Source: an uncultured Coriobacteriales bacterium (GTDB taxonomy: Bacteria > Actinomycetota > Coriobacteriia > Coriobacteriales > Atopobiaceae). Taken from it: a DNA stretch of 8,828 nucleotides. Positions within the stretch are counted from its first letter, which is position 1. Each line of letters starts with the position of its first letter. Positions 1 to 5,721 of this stretch are shown here, one piece after another. Position numbers and translations under genes: made by a program. The stretch lies in the NCBI GenBank assembly GCA_947305035.1, contig CAMZCV010000032.1, positions 1-8,828 on the forward strand. The letters are read 5' to 3'. The notes beneath the pieces are model-generated. The model did no database searches. It saw only the letters and a list, made by a program, of their open reading frames with translations, and had not been told where the DNA came from.

Positions 1-332
1 ACGGCTGCTGGTACATCGTGTCCCTGCTGCTCATGATCTTCAACAATGGCACCCTGCCCATGACCGTGCTCTGCGCCTTCTTCGTGGGCTTCGGCATCGG
101 CGGCATCGGCAACCTCATCCCCTCGATGATCGGCACCTGCTTCGGCCGCTTCGGCTTCATCCAGGCCAACCGCCTCATCGCCCCGGTCAACACGCTCATC
201 CGCTGCACCGGCCTCATCATCATCGGCATCGTGGGCGTTACCAACCTCACGCTCAGCTACTGGATCTTCATGGCCGGCACCATCCTCGCCATCATCCTGA
301 TCAGCCGCATCAAGGAGCCCGAGCGCGCGTAA
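1..332 (+). CDS. MFS-type transporter, C-terminal fragment (5' end outside window)
   Basis: This is the last part of a membrane transporter gene that enters from the left edge; the readable frame starts at base 3 and runs to the TAA at 330-332. About 109 residues are visible, consistent with roughly the last three or four transmembrane helices of a 12-helix carrier. A Gly-rich helix (VGFGIGGIGNLIPS) is followed by a short polar stretch (CFGRFGFIQANR), two more hydrophobic helices, and a charged cytoplasmic tail (SRIKEPERA). The Gly-rich helix followed by an FG(R/x)xxF segment is typical of the second half of OFA/MCT-like MFS proteins, and the MFS protein at 2974-4236 has a similar stretch (VFGSADYTNIYSR). 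The GTG at 18 is an internal valine, not a start. Substrate is unknown. A strong terminator follows 33 bp downstream, so this ends a transcription unit. The MFS assignment is fairly likely but rests on the C-terminus only. Confidence 0.72.
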   Translation, partial: GCWYIVSLLLMIFNNGTLPMTVLCAFFVGFGIGGIGNLIPSMIGTCFGRFGFIQANRLIAPVNTLIRCTGLIIIGIVGVTNLTLSYWIFMAGTILAIILISRIKEPERA

Positions 333-365
333 CCTTTCGCCGCGGGGCCATGCTGACAACAGCAC

Positions 366-398
366 AAGGGGCTGTCGTTCCGAACGACAGCCCCTTTT
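366..398 (+). terminator. Rho-independent terminator of the MFS fragment gene
   Basis: A perfect 14-bp inverted repeat (AAGGGGCTGTCGTT at 366-379 and its complement at 383-396) has a 3-nt loop (CCG) and ends in TTTT (395-398). The A tract on the left and T tract on the right could let it also work in the opposite direction. It lies 33 bp after the stop codon of the preceding gene. Confidence 0.9.
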
Positions 399-485
399 CC
401 GTATTGGGCGAAGCTGCACCAGAGGCCTTGTGCCGATGCACAACGTGAGCATAAGACTTCATTCATTCTTTGAGTATTTGAGCCA

Positions 486-514
486 TTGGATGCATGTGCG
501 TCCTTTCGTATCCT
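486..514 (+). promoter_or_regulatory. Candidate promoter for the small membrane protein gene at 555
   Basis: TTGGAT (486-491) and TATCCT (509-514) are separated by 17 bp and lie about 40 bp before the ATG at 555. Both boxes are only partial matches to the sigma-70 consensus. The stretch 440-520 is more A+T-rich than the surrounding genes, which fits a control region. This is the best candidate between the terminator at 366-398 and the gene, but it is weak. Confidence 0.25.
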
Positions 515-554
515 TCTACATGTCAATCGGTGATTCCTAGGAGAGGAGTCCTTT

Positions 555-1061
555 ATGCCCATGAAGACCTCGACCCGTTTCGTTAAGGCCGCCATCCTCA
601 ACACCTGCGTCGCCCTGGTGCTCTGCTTCCTCTGCGAGGCCCTCGCGCTCTACGTCTTCAAGACCGCCGATGCCTCCAACGGCTGGATCTGGCCCATGTT
701 CTTCATCAATTTCGTGGTCTCTTGGATCATCGCAACCATCCTGGGCATGATTCCCGGCATCGTCGACTTCGGCTTCAACTGGGCCATGAAGCGCTCCAAT
801 CCCTCCGAGGGCGCTAAGTTCGGTGCACTCATCAATGTGCCCATCAACACCATCTACTCCGTCATCCTGTGCTTCATCATCGGCACCCTCGACGCCTGCG
901 TGCTTGGCGGAGCCCCCTTCATCCCCGTTGCATTCATCGGCTTCGCGCAGAACATCATCCCCGTCTGGATCGCCTGCTACATCGTCACGTTCCTGCTCAA
1001 CGGCCCCATCGAGAACCTCGCTCGCAAGATCTGCAACGATCCCGCTCCCCAGATGCACTAA
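555..1061 (+). CDS. Small four-helix membrane protein with an internal duplication
   Basis: The protein has 168 residues and about four transmembrane helices (roughly 12-35, 44-70, 92-117 and 122-148), so it should sit in the cytoplasmic membrane. I do not recognise a characterised family. The two halves look related. N16-T17 followed by L23-C24-F25 recurs as N98-T99 followed by L105-C106-F107, an exact offset of 82 residues. Each half is then a second hydrophobic helix with a W-I-I/A pattern (57-60 and 138-140) and a G-x-(V/I)-(D/E) turn (68-71 and 150-153). This resembles two copies of a DUF2798-like two-helix unit, though I cannot confirm that family. The start is supported by AGGAG at 544-548, six bases before the ATG. 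The next gene (1129) also encodes a small membrane protein on the same strand, with a terminator-like hairpin between them. Function is unknown; a small transporter or channel subunit is possible. Confidence 0.85.
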   Translation: MPMKTSTRFVKAAILNTCVALVLCFLCEALALYVFKTADASNGWIWPMFFINFVVSWIIATILGMIPGIVDFGFNWAMKRSNPSEGAKFGALINVPINTIYSVILCFIIGTLDACVLGGAPFIPVAFIGFAQNIIPVWIACYIVTFLLNGPIENLARKICNDPAPQMH

Positions 1062-1080
1062 TCAAGTTCCCTCTTCGTTC

Positions 1081-1110
1081 GGCCGTCGCACCCCTCTGCG
1101 GCGGCCTTTT
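1081..1110 (+). terminator. Terminator or attenuator between the two membrane-protein genes
   Basis: A 10-bp stem with one G-U pair (GGCCGTCGCA at 1081-1090 against 1097-1106) has a 6-nt loop (CCCCTC) and is followed at once by TTTT (1107-1110). It lies 20 bp after the stop of the first membrane-protein gene and only 7 bp before the ribosome binding site of the next. It may end the first transcript or partly reduce read-through into the second gene. Confidence 0.75.
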
Positions 1111-1128
1111 CTGTCTGAAGGAGCAGTC

Positions 1129-1620
1129 ATGAAGAAAGAAGTCCTTGCACTCGCCATCGGAATCGGCCTGTTGCCGCCCATCTGGGCCGTCGCTTCGGGC
1201 CACTTCGGCATCACCTGCGGAGCCGTGGCGCTCATTTGCGCAGGCATCTACGTTGCCGGTGGCAATGCGGTGGAGAACGGCCTCAAGATGTCGATCGGCT
1301 TCCTCATGGCCGACCTCTGGGCGGTCATCGCCATGTGGAGCATGGAGAACCTGCCCTTCGCTCCCGACATCAACACCTTCCTCACGCTTGCCGTCATGGG
1401 CTTCGCCGCCGTGCTTATCGCCAGCGCGCTCGAGAAGTGGATCTACCTTCCCGCCGTGCTCTGCGGCTGGGCTGTGGGTCTCACCGTGATGGGTCCGCTG
1501 GGCACCGCCGGCATGGGAACGCTGCCCATCCAGATCGGTGTGGCCATGCTCGCGGGCGTGTGGTACGTGGGCTGGGGCGTCGACGCCTTCTGCAAGCTCC
1601 TTCTCAAGAACTGGAAGTAA
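1129..1620 (+). CDS. DUF1097-like inner-membrane protein
   Basis: The protein has 163 residues and about five hydrophobic helices (roughly 5-21, 24-46, 52-71, 82-101 and 106-150, the last stretch probably two helices), ending in a basic tail (CKLLLKNWK). The N-terminal pattern (IGIGLLPPIWAV, then a GI-C-G-A-Gly-rich helix, then a small-residue helix ending LWAVIAMW) and the total length resemble DUF1097 proteins such as E. coli YcdZ, whose biochemical role is not established as far as I know. The assignment is from memory of the family pattern, not a search. AAGGAG at 1118-1123 lies five bases before the ATG and supports the start. The gene probably depends on read-through of the hairpin at 1081-1110 or on a promoter inside the preceding gene. 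It ends facing the amidohydrolase gene on the other strand. Confidence 0.85.
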   Translation: MKKEVLALAIGIGLLPPIWAVASGHFGITCGAVALICAGIYVAGGNAVENGLKMSIGFLMADLWAVIAMWSMENLPFAPDINTFLTLAVMGFAAVLIASALEKWIYLPAVLCGWAVGLTVMGPLGTAGMGTLPIQIGVAMLAGVWYVGWGVDAFCKLLLKNWK

Positions 1621-1661
1621 TCCCGCCTGCGCTGCTGCGGAGCTCTTTCCTGCAGCCATTT

Positions 1662-1701
1662 GAACACGCCACATGTTGGAGCACCAATGTGTGGCGTGTT
1701 C
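1662..1701. repeat. Long hairpin, 18-bp stem with 4-nt loop
   Basis: Arms 1662-1679 and 1684-1701 pair over 18 positions, with two adjacent G-U pairs when transcribed from the + strand, around the loop AGCA. The outer 11 bp (GAACACGCCAC with its complement) are perfect. No run of T follows on either strand, so it is not a standard intrinsic terminator. It lies 41 bp after the DUF1097-like stop, a position that suits 3'-end protection or factor-dependent termination of that transcript. It could also be a protein-binding palindrome. Confidence 0.7.
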
Positions 1702-1773
1702 TGCACTGATTGGCGGCCAACCGCGCAGGAGCAAACCCATCCCGAACTGCACGACAACCCATGGCCGAGCCTG

Positions 1774-1968
1774 CGGGCGCTTTTCGACGCCAAAGTGGCA
1801 AAAAATGTCGGTTATCAGGGTTTTCCAAGTATCAATAATTCAGGGGGTTGTATTTTCAGGCTTCTGAGCTGGGCAAACTGGGGTGTCGTTTTGCCCCGAT
1901 GGCCGATTGCCACCTGAAAAACCCATACAACCGTAAATTTTTGCCACTTTGGCGTCGAAAAGCGCCCG
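1774..1968. repeat. Inverted-repeat pair with a 31-bp perfect core (possible interspersed repeat element)
   Basis: Bases 1774-1804 are the exact reverse complement of 1938-1968 (31 of 31). Similarity continues inwards without gaps but with mismatches to about 1830 and 1912: CGGTT (1809-1813) pairs with 1929-1933, and GGGTTTT (1818-1824) with 1918-1924. Similarity stops sharply on the outer side at 1774 and 1968. A further related word (GGTTGTAT then TTTCAGG, 1846-1860) lies in the spacer and also matches the right arm in inverse orientation. A sharp outer edge and a decayed inner part suggest two inverted copies of one small dispersed repeat, in the manner of BIME/REP or a MITE. No transposase and no clear target-site duplication are seen. 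Confidence 0.75.
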
Positions 1969-2013
1969 AGACGAAATCGGTAGAGCTGGGCAACTCGAGT
2001 CAAAAGAGAAAAC

Positions 2014-2970
2014 CTACTGCATCCCCAGCAACCGTGCGGCGTTTCCGCACATGATGGCGCTGGCGTGGGTCGCGAGCTTCTCATCAGCGCAGAGCCCCTC
2101 TTCGAGGCGCAGCTTGCCTGCAAGCGCGAGCTGCGCATTCGTGAAGGGGAAGTCGCTGCCGTAGAGCACGTGGCCGGGCGCGGTGATGGTGAGAAGCAGC
2201 GAGAGCATCTCGGGCGTAGGAGTGCCGGCGAGATCGTAGTAGAGGCGCGACAGGCCGTCTGCGATGTCTGCGTTGCCCATCATGCCGCGGCTGGCAAGGA
2301 AGGGTTGGATGGCCGTGATGCGTCTTGCCACGTTGGGCAGGAACGACCCCGAATGCGGCACCACGAACCGCACGTTGGGATAGCGCGCCGGCACGTCGTT
2401 GGCCAGCATGTTGAGCACGGCGCGCGTGGTGTCGGCAAGGAATTCGTAGAGCGGAACCGGACCGGAGGTGAAGAGCCCTTCGGCGAGGGCGGCCGGCCGA
2501 TGCGGGTGAATCAGCGCAATGGCGCCCAGCTCGTCGAGCGTTTCCATGAGCGGGTCTAGTGCGGCGTCGCCCAGATAGAGGCCGCGTGCATTGCTCGGCA
2601 GCGCCGCACCTACGGCGCCGAGCTCCTCCATCGAGCGCCGAGCCTCAGCGCATGCTGCATCCACGTGGGGAAGCGGCAGCGTAGCCGCGAAGGCGAAGCG
2701 CCCGGGGTGTGCCCGCACGACCCCTGCCGTCCAGTCGTTGAACCCGCGGCAGAAGGCGACGCTCTCTGCGTCGTCGCCAAAATGGGGCTGCGGTGAGGAG
2801 AGCGAGAGCACCTGCAGGTCGATACCCGCGGCGTCCATAAAGGAGACGGCCTCCGCCGCATCCCACGAGGGGAGGGGGAAGCCGTCTTCCAGAAGGGCGC
2901 CGTGATCTGCGAGCAGCTCGAGATACGAGCTGCTCAGCAGGTGCCCGTGGATGTCGATGACGTTGGCCAT
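2014..2970 (-). CDS. Amidohydrolase-2 family metal-dependent hydrolase/decarboxylase
   Basis: The protein has 318 residues, the usual length of the ACMSD / gamma-resorcylate decarboxylase branch of the amidohydrolase superfamily (TIM barrel, cytoplasmic, usually a single Zn or Mn). The expected metal and catalytic residues are all visible in order: the H-x-H pair after strand 1 (H8 and H10 in DIHGH), H155 (in LIHPH), H206 (in VPHSG) and D273 (in YGSDFPF). These correspond to H9, H11, H177, H228 and D294 of bacterial ACMSD, as I recall them. The family includes decarboxylases of aromatic and muconate-type acids as well as hydrolases, so the reaction cannot be named. The ATG lies only 3 bp after the stop of the MFS gene upstream on the same strand, with AGTAGGAA overlapping that stop as ribosome binding site, so translation is probably coupled. 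An imported organic acid as substrate is a reasonable inference. The gene ends in the convergent repeat region. Confidence 0.9.
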   Translation of the reverse strand: MANVIDIHGHLLSSSYLELLADHGALLEDGFPLPSWDAAEAVSFMDAAGIDLQVLSLSSPQPHFGDDAESVAFCRGFNDWTAGVVRAHPGRFAFAATLPLPHVDAACAEARRSMEELGAVGAALPSNARGLYLGDAALDPLMETLDELGAIALIHPHRPAALAEGLFTSGPVPLYEFLADTTRAVLNMLANDVPARYPNVRFVVPHSGSFLPNVARRITAIQPFLASRGMMGNADIADGLSRLYYDLAGTPTPEMLSLLLTITAPGHVLYGSDFPFTNAQLALAGKLRLEEGLCADEKLATHASAIMCGNAARLLGMQ

Positions 2971-2973
2971 TTC

Positions 2974-4236
2974 CTACTGCTTGGGCAGCTTGTCCTTCTG
3001 GCCGAGCGCGAAGAACGAGGACACCAGGCAGACGGCCATGCACGCGATACCGCCGATGACCATGAGCGGGAAGCCGCCGGGGGAGTCGATCACGAAGCTC
3101 CAGAACACCGCTGCGAAAGCGCTCATGATGGCGCCCACCATGGAGATGCGCGAATAGATGTTGGTATAGTCGGCGCTGCCGAAGACCGAGCGCACGAGGA
3201 GCGGGGTCTGTACCGTGGTCATGGCGTAGACGATGCCGAAGAGGAATGCACCGACGAGCAGGATGGCCAGGGCCGAGGGCAGGAACCACATGAGCAGCAC
3301 GCCCACGACGCCGCAGGCAAGTCCGAAGATGATGCCCAGCTTGACGGACTTGTCGTTTATGATGCCGAGCACCACCTTGCCGATGGCCTGGCCGGCCATG
3401 GCGGCGCTTGCAACGACGCCCGAGGCGGCCGCGATGGCGGGGATGGTGTCGCTGAAGGAGGTGGCGTAGCTCGCGAGGAACTGGTAGATGGTCTGGTTGA
3501 GCGTGATGATGCCGCAGAAGATGGCGAGTGCGAAGAATGCGGGGGTCTTCATGGCGATGCTGGCGGGAACGCCCTCGACAGCCGCAGCGGGAGCCTGCGG
3601 GGAGTCGCTCTCGGTCACCTCGTCGGCGCCGTAGGGGAGCAGACCCTTATCCTCGGGCTTGGAGCGCACGACGAACAGCGTGAAGGGCAGCGTGCCGACG
3701 AGCACGATGAGGCCGAAGACGCGGTAGGCCATACGCCAGCCCTCGGGACCGCTCTGGATGATGGCCGTGCCGATGGGGTTGAAGATGACGCCGCCGATGC
3801 CGGTGAACGCCATGCAGAGGCCCACGAAGAAGCCCACCTTCTTCACGCACCAGTTGTTGATCAGCGTGGGAACGGCCATGTAGATGAGCGGGGCCATGCC
3901 GAAGCCGAGGACGGCTCCGCAGACATAGAACCACGGCATGGAGTTGCCGAAGCTCATGCCGAGGAGCCCTGCGCCAGACAGGATGGTGGCTCCCGAGAGG
4001 ACCTTGCGCGCGTCGAGCCTGCTCAGATGGTTGCCCGCCAGAGGAAGCGTGAGCATCATCATGATGTTGAGGATCGAGAAGTACAGCGTGAACGATGCGC
4101 GCGGCACGCCGAAGAACTCCGAGACCGGCGTGAAGAAGATGCCCGCGCACGAGAGCACGAGCGCGCAGGGCAGGCAGGTGATGGCGATGCAGCTCGCAAC
4201 GATGGCGTAGGCGTAGTGGAAGCGCTTCTTCTCCAT
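2974..4236 (-). CDS. MFS transporter, OFA/monocarboxylate-carrier-like
   Basis: The protein has 420 residues and a 12-helix major facilitator layout: six helices in about residues 10-190, a polar central loop of about 190-232, then six more helices ending near residue 410. Sequence marks typical of the MCT/OFA group are INNWCVKKVGFFVG followed by a Gly-rich helix (GIGGVIFNP) near residues 126-155, and RSKPEDKGLLPYG just after helix 6. Known members of the group move monocarboxylates, oxalate/formate and other organic anions across the cytoplasmic membrane; the substrate here is unknown. The ATG has AAAGGA about 9 bases upstream on the - strand. The 3 bp spacing to the amidohydrolase strongly suggests that the carrier supplies that enzyme. 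A 154-bp gap with unusual inverted repeats separates it from the kinase-like gene upstream, so it may have its own promoter as well as read-through. Confidence 0.92.
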   Translation of the reverse strand: MEKKRFHYAYAIVASCIAITCLPCALVLSCAGIFFTPVSEFFGVPRASFTLYFSILNIMMMLTLPLAGNHLSRLDARKVLSGATILSGAGLLGMSFGNSMPWFYVCGAVLGFGMAPLIYMAVPTLINNWCVKKVGFFVGLCMAFTGIGGVIFNPIGTAIIQSGPEGWRMAYRVFGLIVLVGTLPFTLFVVRSKPEDKGLLPYGADEVTESDSPQAPAAAVEGVPASIAMKTPAFFALAIFCGIITLNQTIYQFLASYATSFSDTIPAIAAASGVVASAAMAGQAIGKVVLGIINDKSVKLGIIFGLACGVVGVLLMWFLPSALAILLVGAFLFGIVYAMTTVQTPLLVRSVFGSADYTNIYSRISMVGAIMSAFAAVFWSFVIDSPGGFPLMVIGGIACMAVCLVSSFFALGQKDKLPKQ

Positions 4237-4291
4237 GGACGTGGGATCCTTTCGAGATGGGCGGGACGGACGGAAGACGTCATTTCATGCT

Positions 4292-4335
4292 CATGGTATG
4301 CCGCCACACCGGCTGATACCATGTGCGGCGGCATA
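4292..4335 (-). promoter_or_regulatory. Overlapping inverted repeats upstream of the MFS gene
   Basis: Two inverted repeats share bases. CATGGTAT (4292-4299) pairs with ATACCATG (4316-4323) across a 16-nt spacer. TATGCCGCC (4297-4305) pairs with GGCGGCATA (4327-4335) across 21 nt. Because 4297-4299 belongs to both left arms, the two structures cannot form fully together. The site is 56-99 bp upstream of the MFS start. It could be a DNA operator for a dimeric regulator or, if transcribed, a switch between two leader hairpins. Neither is proven, and no strong promoter boxes are visible beside it. Confidence 0.45.
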
Positions 4336-4390
4336 AGGAATGCAACCGATACGGGCGGATTCTCCATTCAGGGAGACGAACGGGCAGGTT

Positions 4391-5515
4391 TTAGCCCTCC
4401 ACGTCGGCGAAGGCGCCCTCCATCTGGAAGCCCTTCCAAGAGGGCTCGCCGGTGTAGGTCATGACGGCCTCGGTGCCCTCGAGCGCGCGGACGGCGCCGG
4501 AAGCGGAGCCCTCCATCTCGAAGTCGCCGCCGTACGCGATGACCGGGGCGATCCAGCCCACGCGCTCCTCGATATAGGCGACGAAGCCCTTGTCGTTGGA
4601 GACGCCGCCCGTGAGGATGATGCCGTCGACCTTGCCCTTGAGCGCCACGGCGAATGCGCCGATTGCCTTGGCTGTCTGGTAGGCCATGGCCTCGTAGACC
4701 ACCTTGGCCCACGCGTCGCCGGCGGCGATGCGCTCGTTGATCTGGATGGCATCGTCGGTGCCGAGCAGGCCCTTGAGGCCGCCCGTCTTGCCGATGACGC
4801 CCATGATCTCCTTCTTGTCGTGCTCGCCCGAGAAGGCAAGTGCGACGACGGGCTTGAGCGGCACGTCGCCCGAACGGTTGGGAGCGAAGGGGCCGGAGCC
4901 CTCGAGCACGTCGTTGGTATCGATCATGCGCCCTTGGCGGTGCGCTGCCACGGACAGGCCGCCGCCCACATGCGCCACGATGACGTTGATCTCGTCATAG
5001 CTCTTGCCCAGGGTGGCTGCGTAGCGGATGGCGCATTCCTTCTGGTTGAGGCAGTGCACGTGGCTCTTGCGGTACACTCCGGGGTAGCCAGTGATACGGG
5101 CGACGTCGTCAAGCTCGTCGGTGTCGGGCTGGTTGACGGCGAAGGCAGGCTTGCCGGTCTTCTGGGCGAAGGAGAAGAGAATGGGGGCGCCCAGGATGGC
5201 GGGATGGTTCATGCCGCAGTTGAGCACGTGCTCGCATACGGTCTCGTCGATGGCGAAGATGCCCCCCTGCGTGGGGCCCATGCCGCCGCAGTAGCCGGAG
5301 AACGCGTCGATGGAATCAAGCGTCACGCCCGCGGCGTCGAGCTCGCGCTCGATGGTGGCCACGCGGTAGTCAAGCTGGTCGGCTGCCAGCTCGAACTGGG
5401 CGAGCTCGGCGGGATCGTGGCGCACGTTTGCCTTGAAGACGGGATCGGTGCCTTCGAAGACGGCGACCTTTGTGGAGGTGGATCCGGGGGAGAGCGTGAG
5501 GATGCGGTAAGCCAT
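4391..5515 (-). CDS. Butyrate kinase family (ASKHA) protein with altered active-site motifs
   Basis: The 374-residue protein aligns well from end to end with butyrate kinases (acyl-phosphate + ADP to carboxylate + ATP; usual length about 355). Recognisable blocks are LSPGSTSTK (8-16), DELDDVARITG (133-143), RKSHVHCLNQK (149-159), VIVAHVGGGLSV (178-189), a GPFAPNRSGD block, VYEAMAYQTAKAIGA, ILTGGVS and APVIAYGGDFEME. The start at 5515 is preferred because AGAAGGGA lies about 6 bases upstream; an in-frame ATG at 5536 has no ribosome binding site. Three positions depart from the consensus I recall: S9 for the Asn of NPGSTSTK, Y75 for the Arg of GRGG (here GYCG), and N128 for the Asp of VDP. The acetate kinase equivalents are, by my alignment, N7, R91 and D148. 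The gene may therefore use another carboxylate or have lost kinase activity. It is first in the leftward gene set and divergent from the PucR-type regulator. Confidence 0.88.
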   Translation of the reverse strand: MAYRILTLSPGSTSTKVAVFEGTDPVFKANVRHDPAELAQFELAADQLDYRVATIERELDAAGVTLDSIDAFSGYCGGMGPTQGGIFAIDETVCEHVLNCGMNHPAILGAPILFSFAQKTGKPAFAVNQPDTDELDDVARITGYPGVYRKSHVHCLNQKECAIRYAATLGKSYDEINVIVAHVGGGLSVAAHRQGRMIDTNDVLEGSGPFAPNRSGDVPLKPVVALAFSGEHDKKEIMGVIGKTGGLKGLLGTDDAIQINERIAAGDAWAKVVYEAMAYQTAKAIGAFAVALKGKVDGIILTGGVSNDKGFVAYIEERVGWIAPVIAYGGDFEMEGSASGAVRALEGTEAVMTYTGEPSWKGFQMEGAFADVEG

Positions 5516-5721
5516 GGCGGGTCCCTTCTGGCGCATGTTCGATTGAACGAAATGGATACGCAGCTATTAGGCTACGCGCCATCTTTAAACGTGAGTATGG
5601 ATTCACAAATAAATATCGCATCTTAATAGCAGGGTTATTTGTGCGCGAGTACAAGGCGTTTTTCCTGCATAAAGGCGATTATAAAATCAAGCTTTGGACG
5701 ATTGTGCAGGGGATGTGCTGA
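5516..5721. promoter_or_regulatory. Divergent control region between kinase-like gene and regulator gene
   Basis: This 206-bp A+T-rich island separates two divergent genes. It contains a 9-bp perfect inverted repeat (CACAAATAA at 5604-5612, TTATTTGTG at 5635-5643, spacer 22), a 7-bp inverted pair (GCTATTA 5563-5569, TAATAGC 5624-5630) and a short palindrome (GTTC-GATT-GAAC) close to the kinase-like gene. A further TTGTG lies at 5702-5706. It probably holds promoters for both directions and a binding site for the regulator encoded at 5722, since PucR-type proteins commonly act on adjacent divergent genes. Confidence 0.6.
5680..5687 (+). promoter_or_regulatory. Candidate -10 box for the regulator gene
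   Basis: TATAAAAT at 5680-5687 is a good sigma-70 -10 match about 35 bp before the ATG at 5722. The region 17 bp upstream is T-rich (5659-5663) but has no clear TTGACA, so the promoter may need an activator. The 9-bp inverted repeat at 5604-5643 ends 36 bp upstream of this box, a suitable position for activator binding. Confidence 0.4.

Larger units (their letters stand above)
1621..2013. other. 393-bp convergent gene-free region rich in inverted repeats
   Basis: No convincing gene lies between the convergent stops at 1620 and 2014. The region holds the long hairpin at 1662-1701, the paired inverted arms at 1774-1830 and 1912-1968, and a smaller hairpin (GGGCAAAC at 1871-1878 against GTTTTGCCC ending near 1896). 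The 11-bp word GAGCTGGGCAA occurs twice in direct orientation, at 1866-1876 and 1983-1993. Base composition (A and T runs) differs from the flanking genes. The short open frames here have no good ribosome binding sites and their similar peptides simply reflect the inverted repeat. No canonical T-tailed terminator is obvious, so these structures may themselves separate the convergent transcripts. Confidence 0.7.

Noticed and set aside
1660..1917. Small proteins in the convergent intergenic region (both strands)
   Set aside because: Their apparent similarity to each other comes from the inverted repeat. Starts lack ribosome binding sites and the frames cross hairpin arms.
1621..2013. Retron, CRISPR array or insertion sequence in the structured intergenic region
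   Set aside because: No reverse transcriptase, no regularly spaced direct repeats, no cas gene and no transposase in the window. Only an inverted-repeat element can be supported.
2902..4464. Long open frame (about 520 codons) on the + strand opposite the MFS and amidohydrolase genes
   Set aside because: Its product is rich in Asp, Glu, Gly, His and Arg with no fold pattern, as expected from reading GC-rich coding DNA backwards. The opposite strand has clear families and ribosome binding sites.
5516..5536. Seven-residue longer start for the kinase-like protein (ATG at 5536)
   Set aside because: No ribosome binding site precedes it, whereas AGAAGGGA precedes the ATG at 5515, and the family begins close to the phosphate-binding motif.
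4340..5626. Open frame of about 428 codons on the + strand opposite the kinase-like gene
   Set aside because: Low-information Ala/Gly/Asp/Val composition; antisense shadow of a well-recognised protein.
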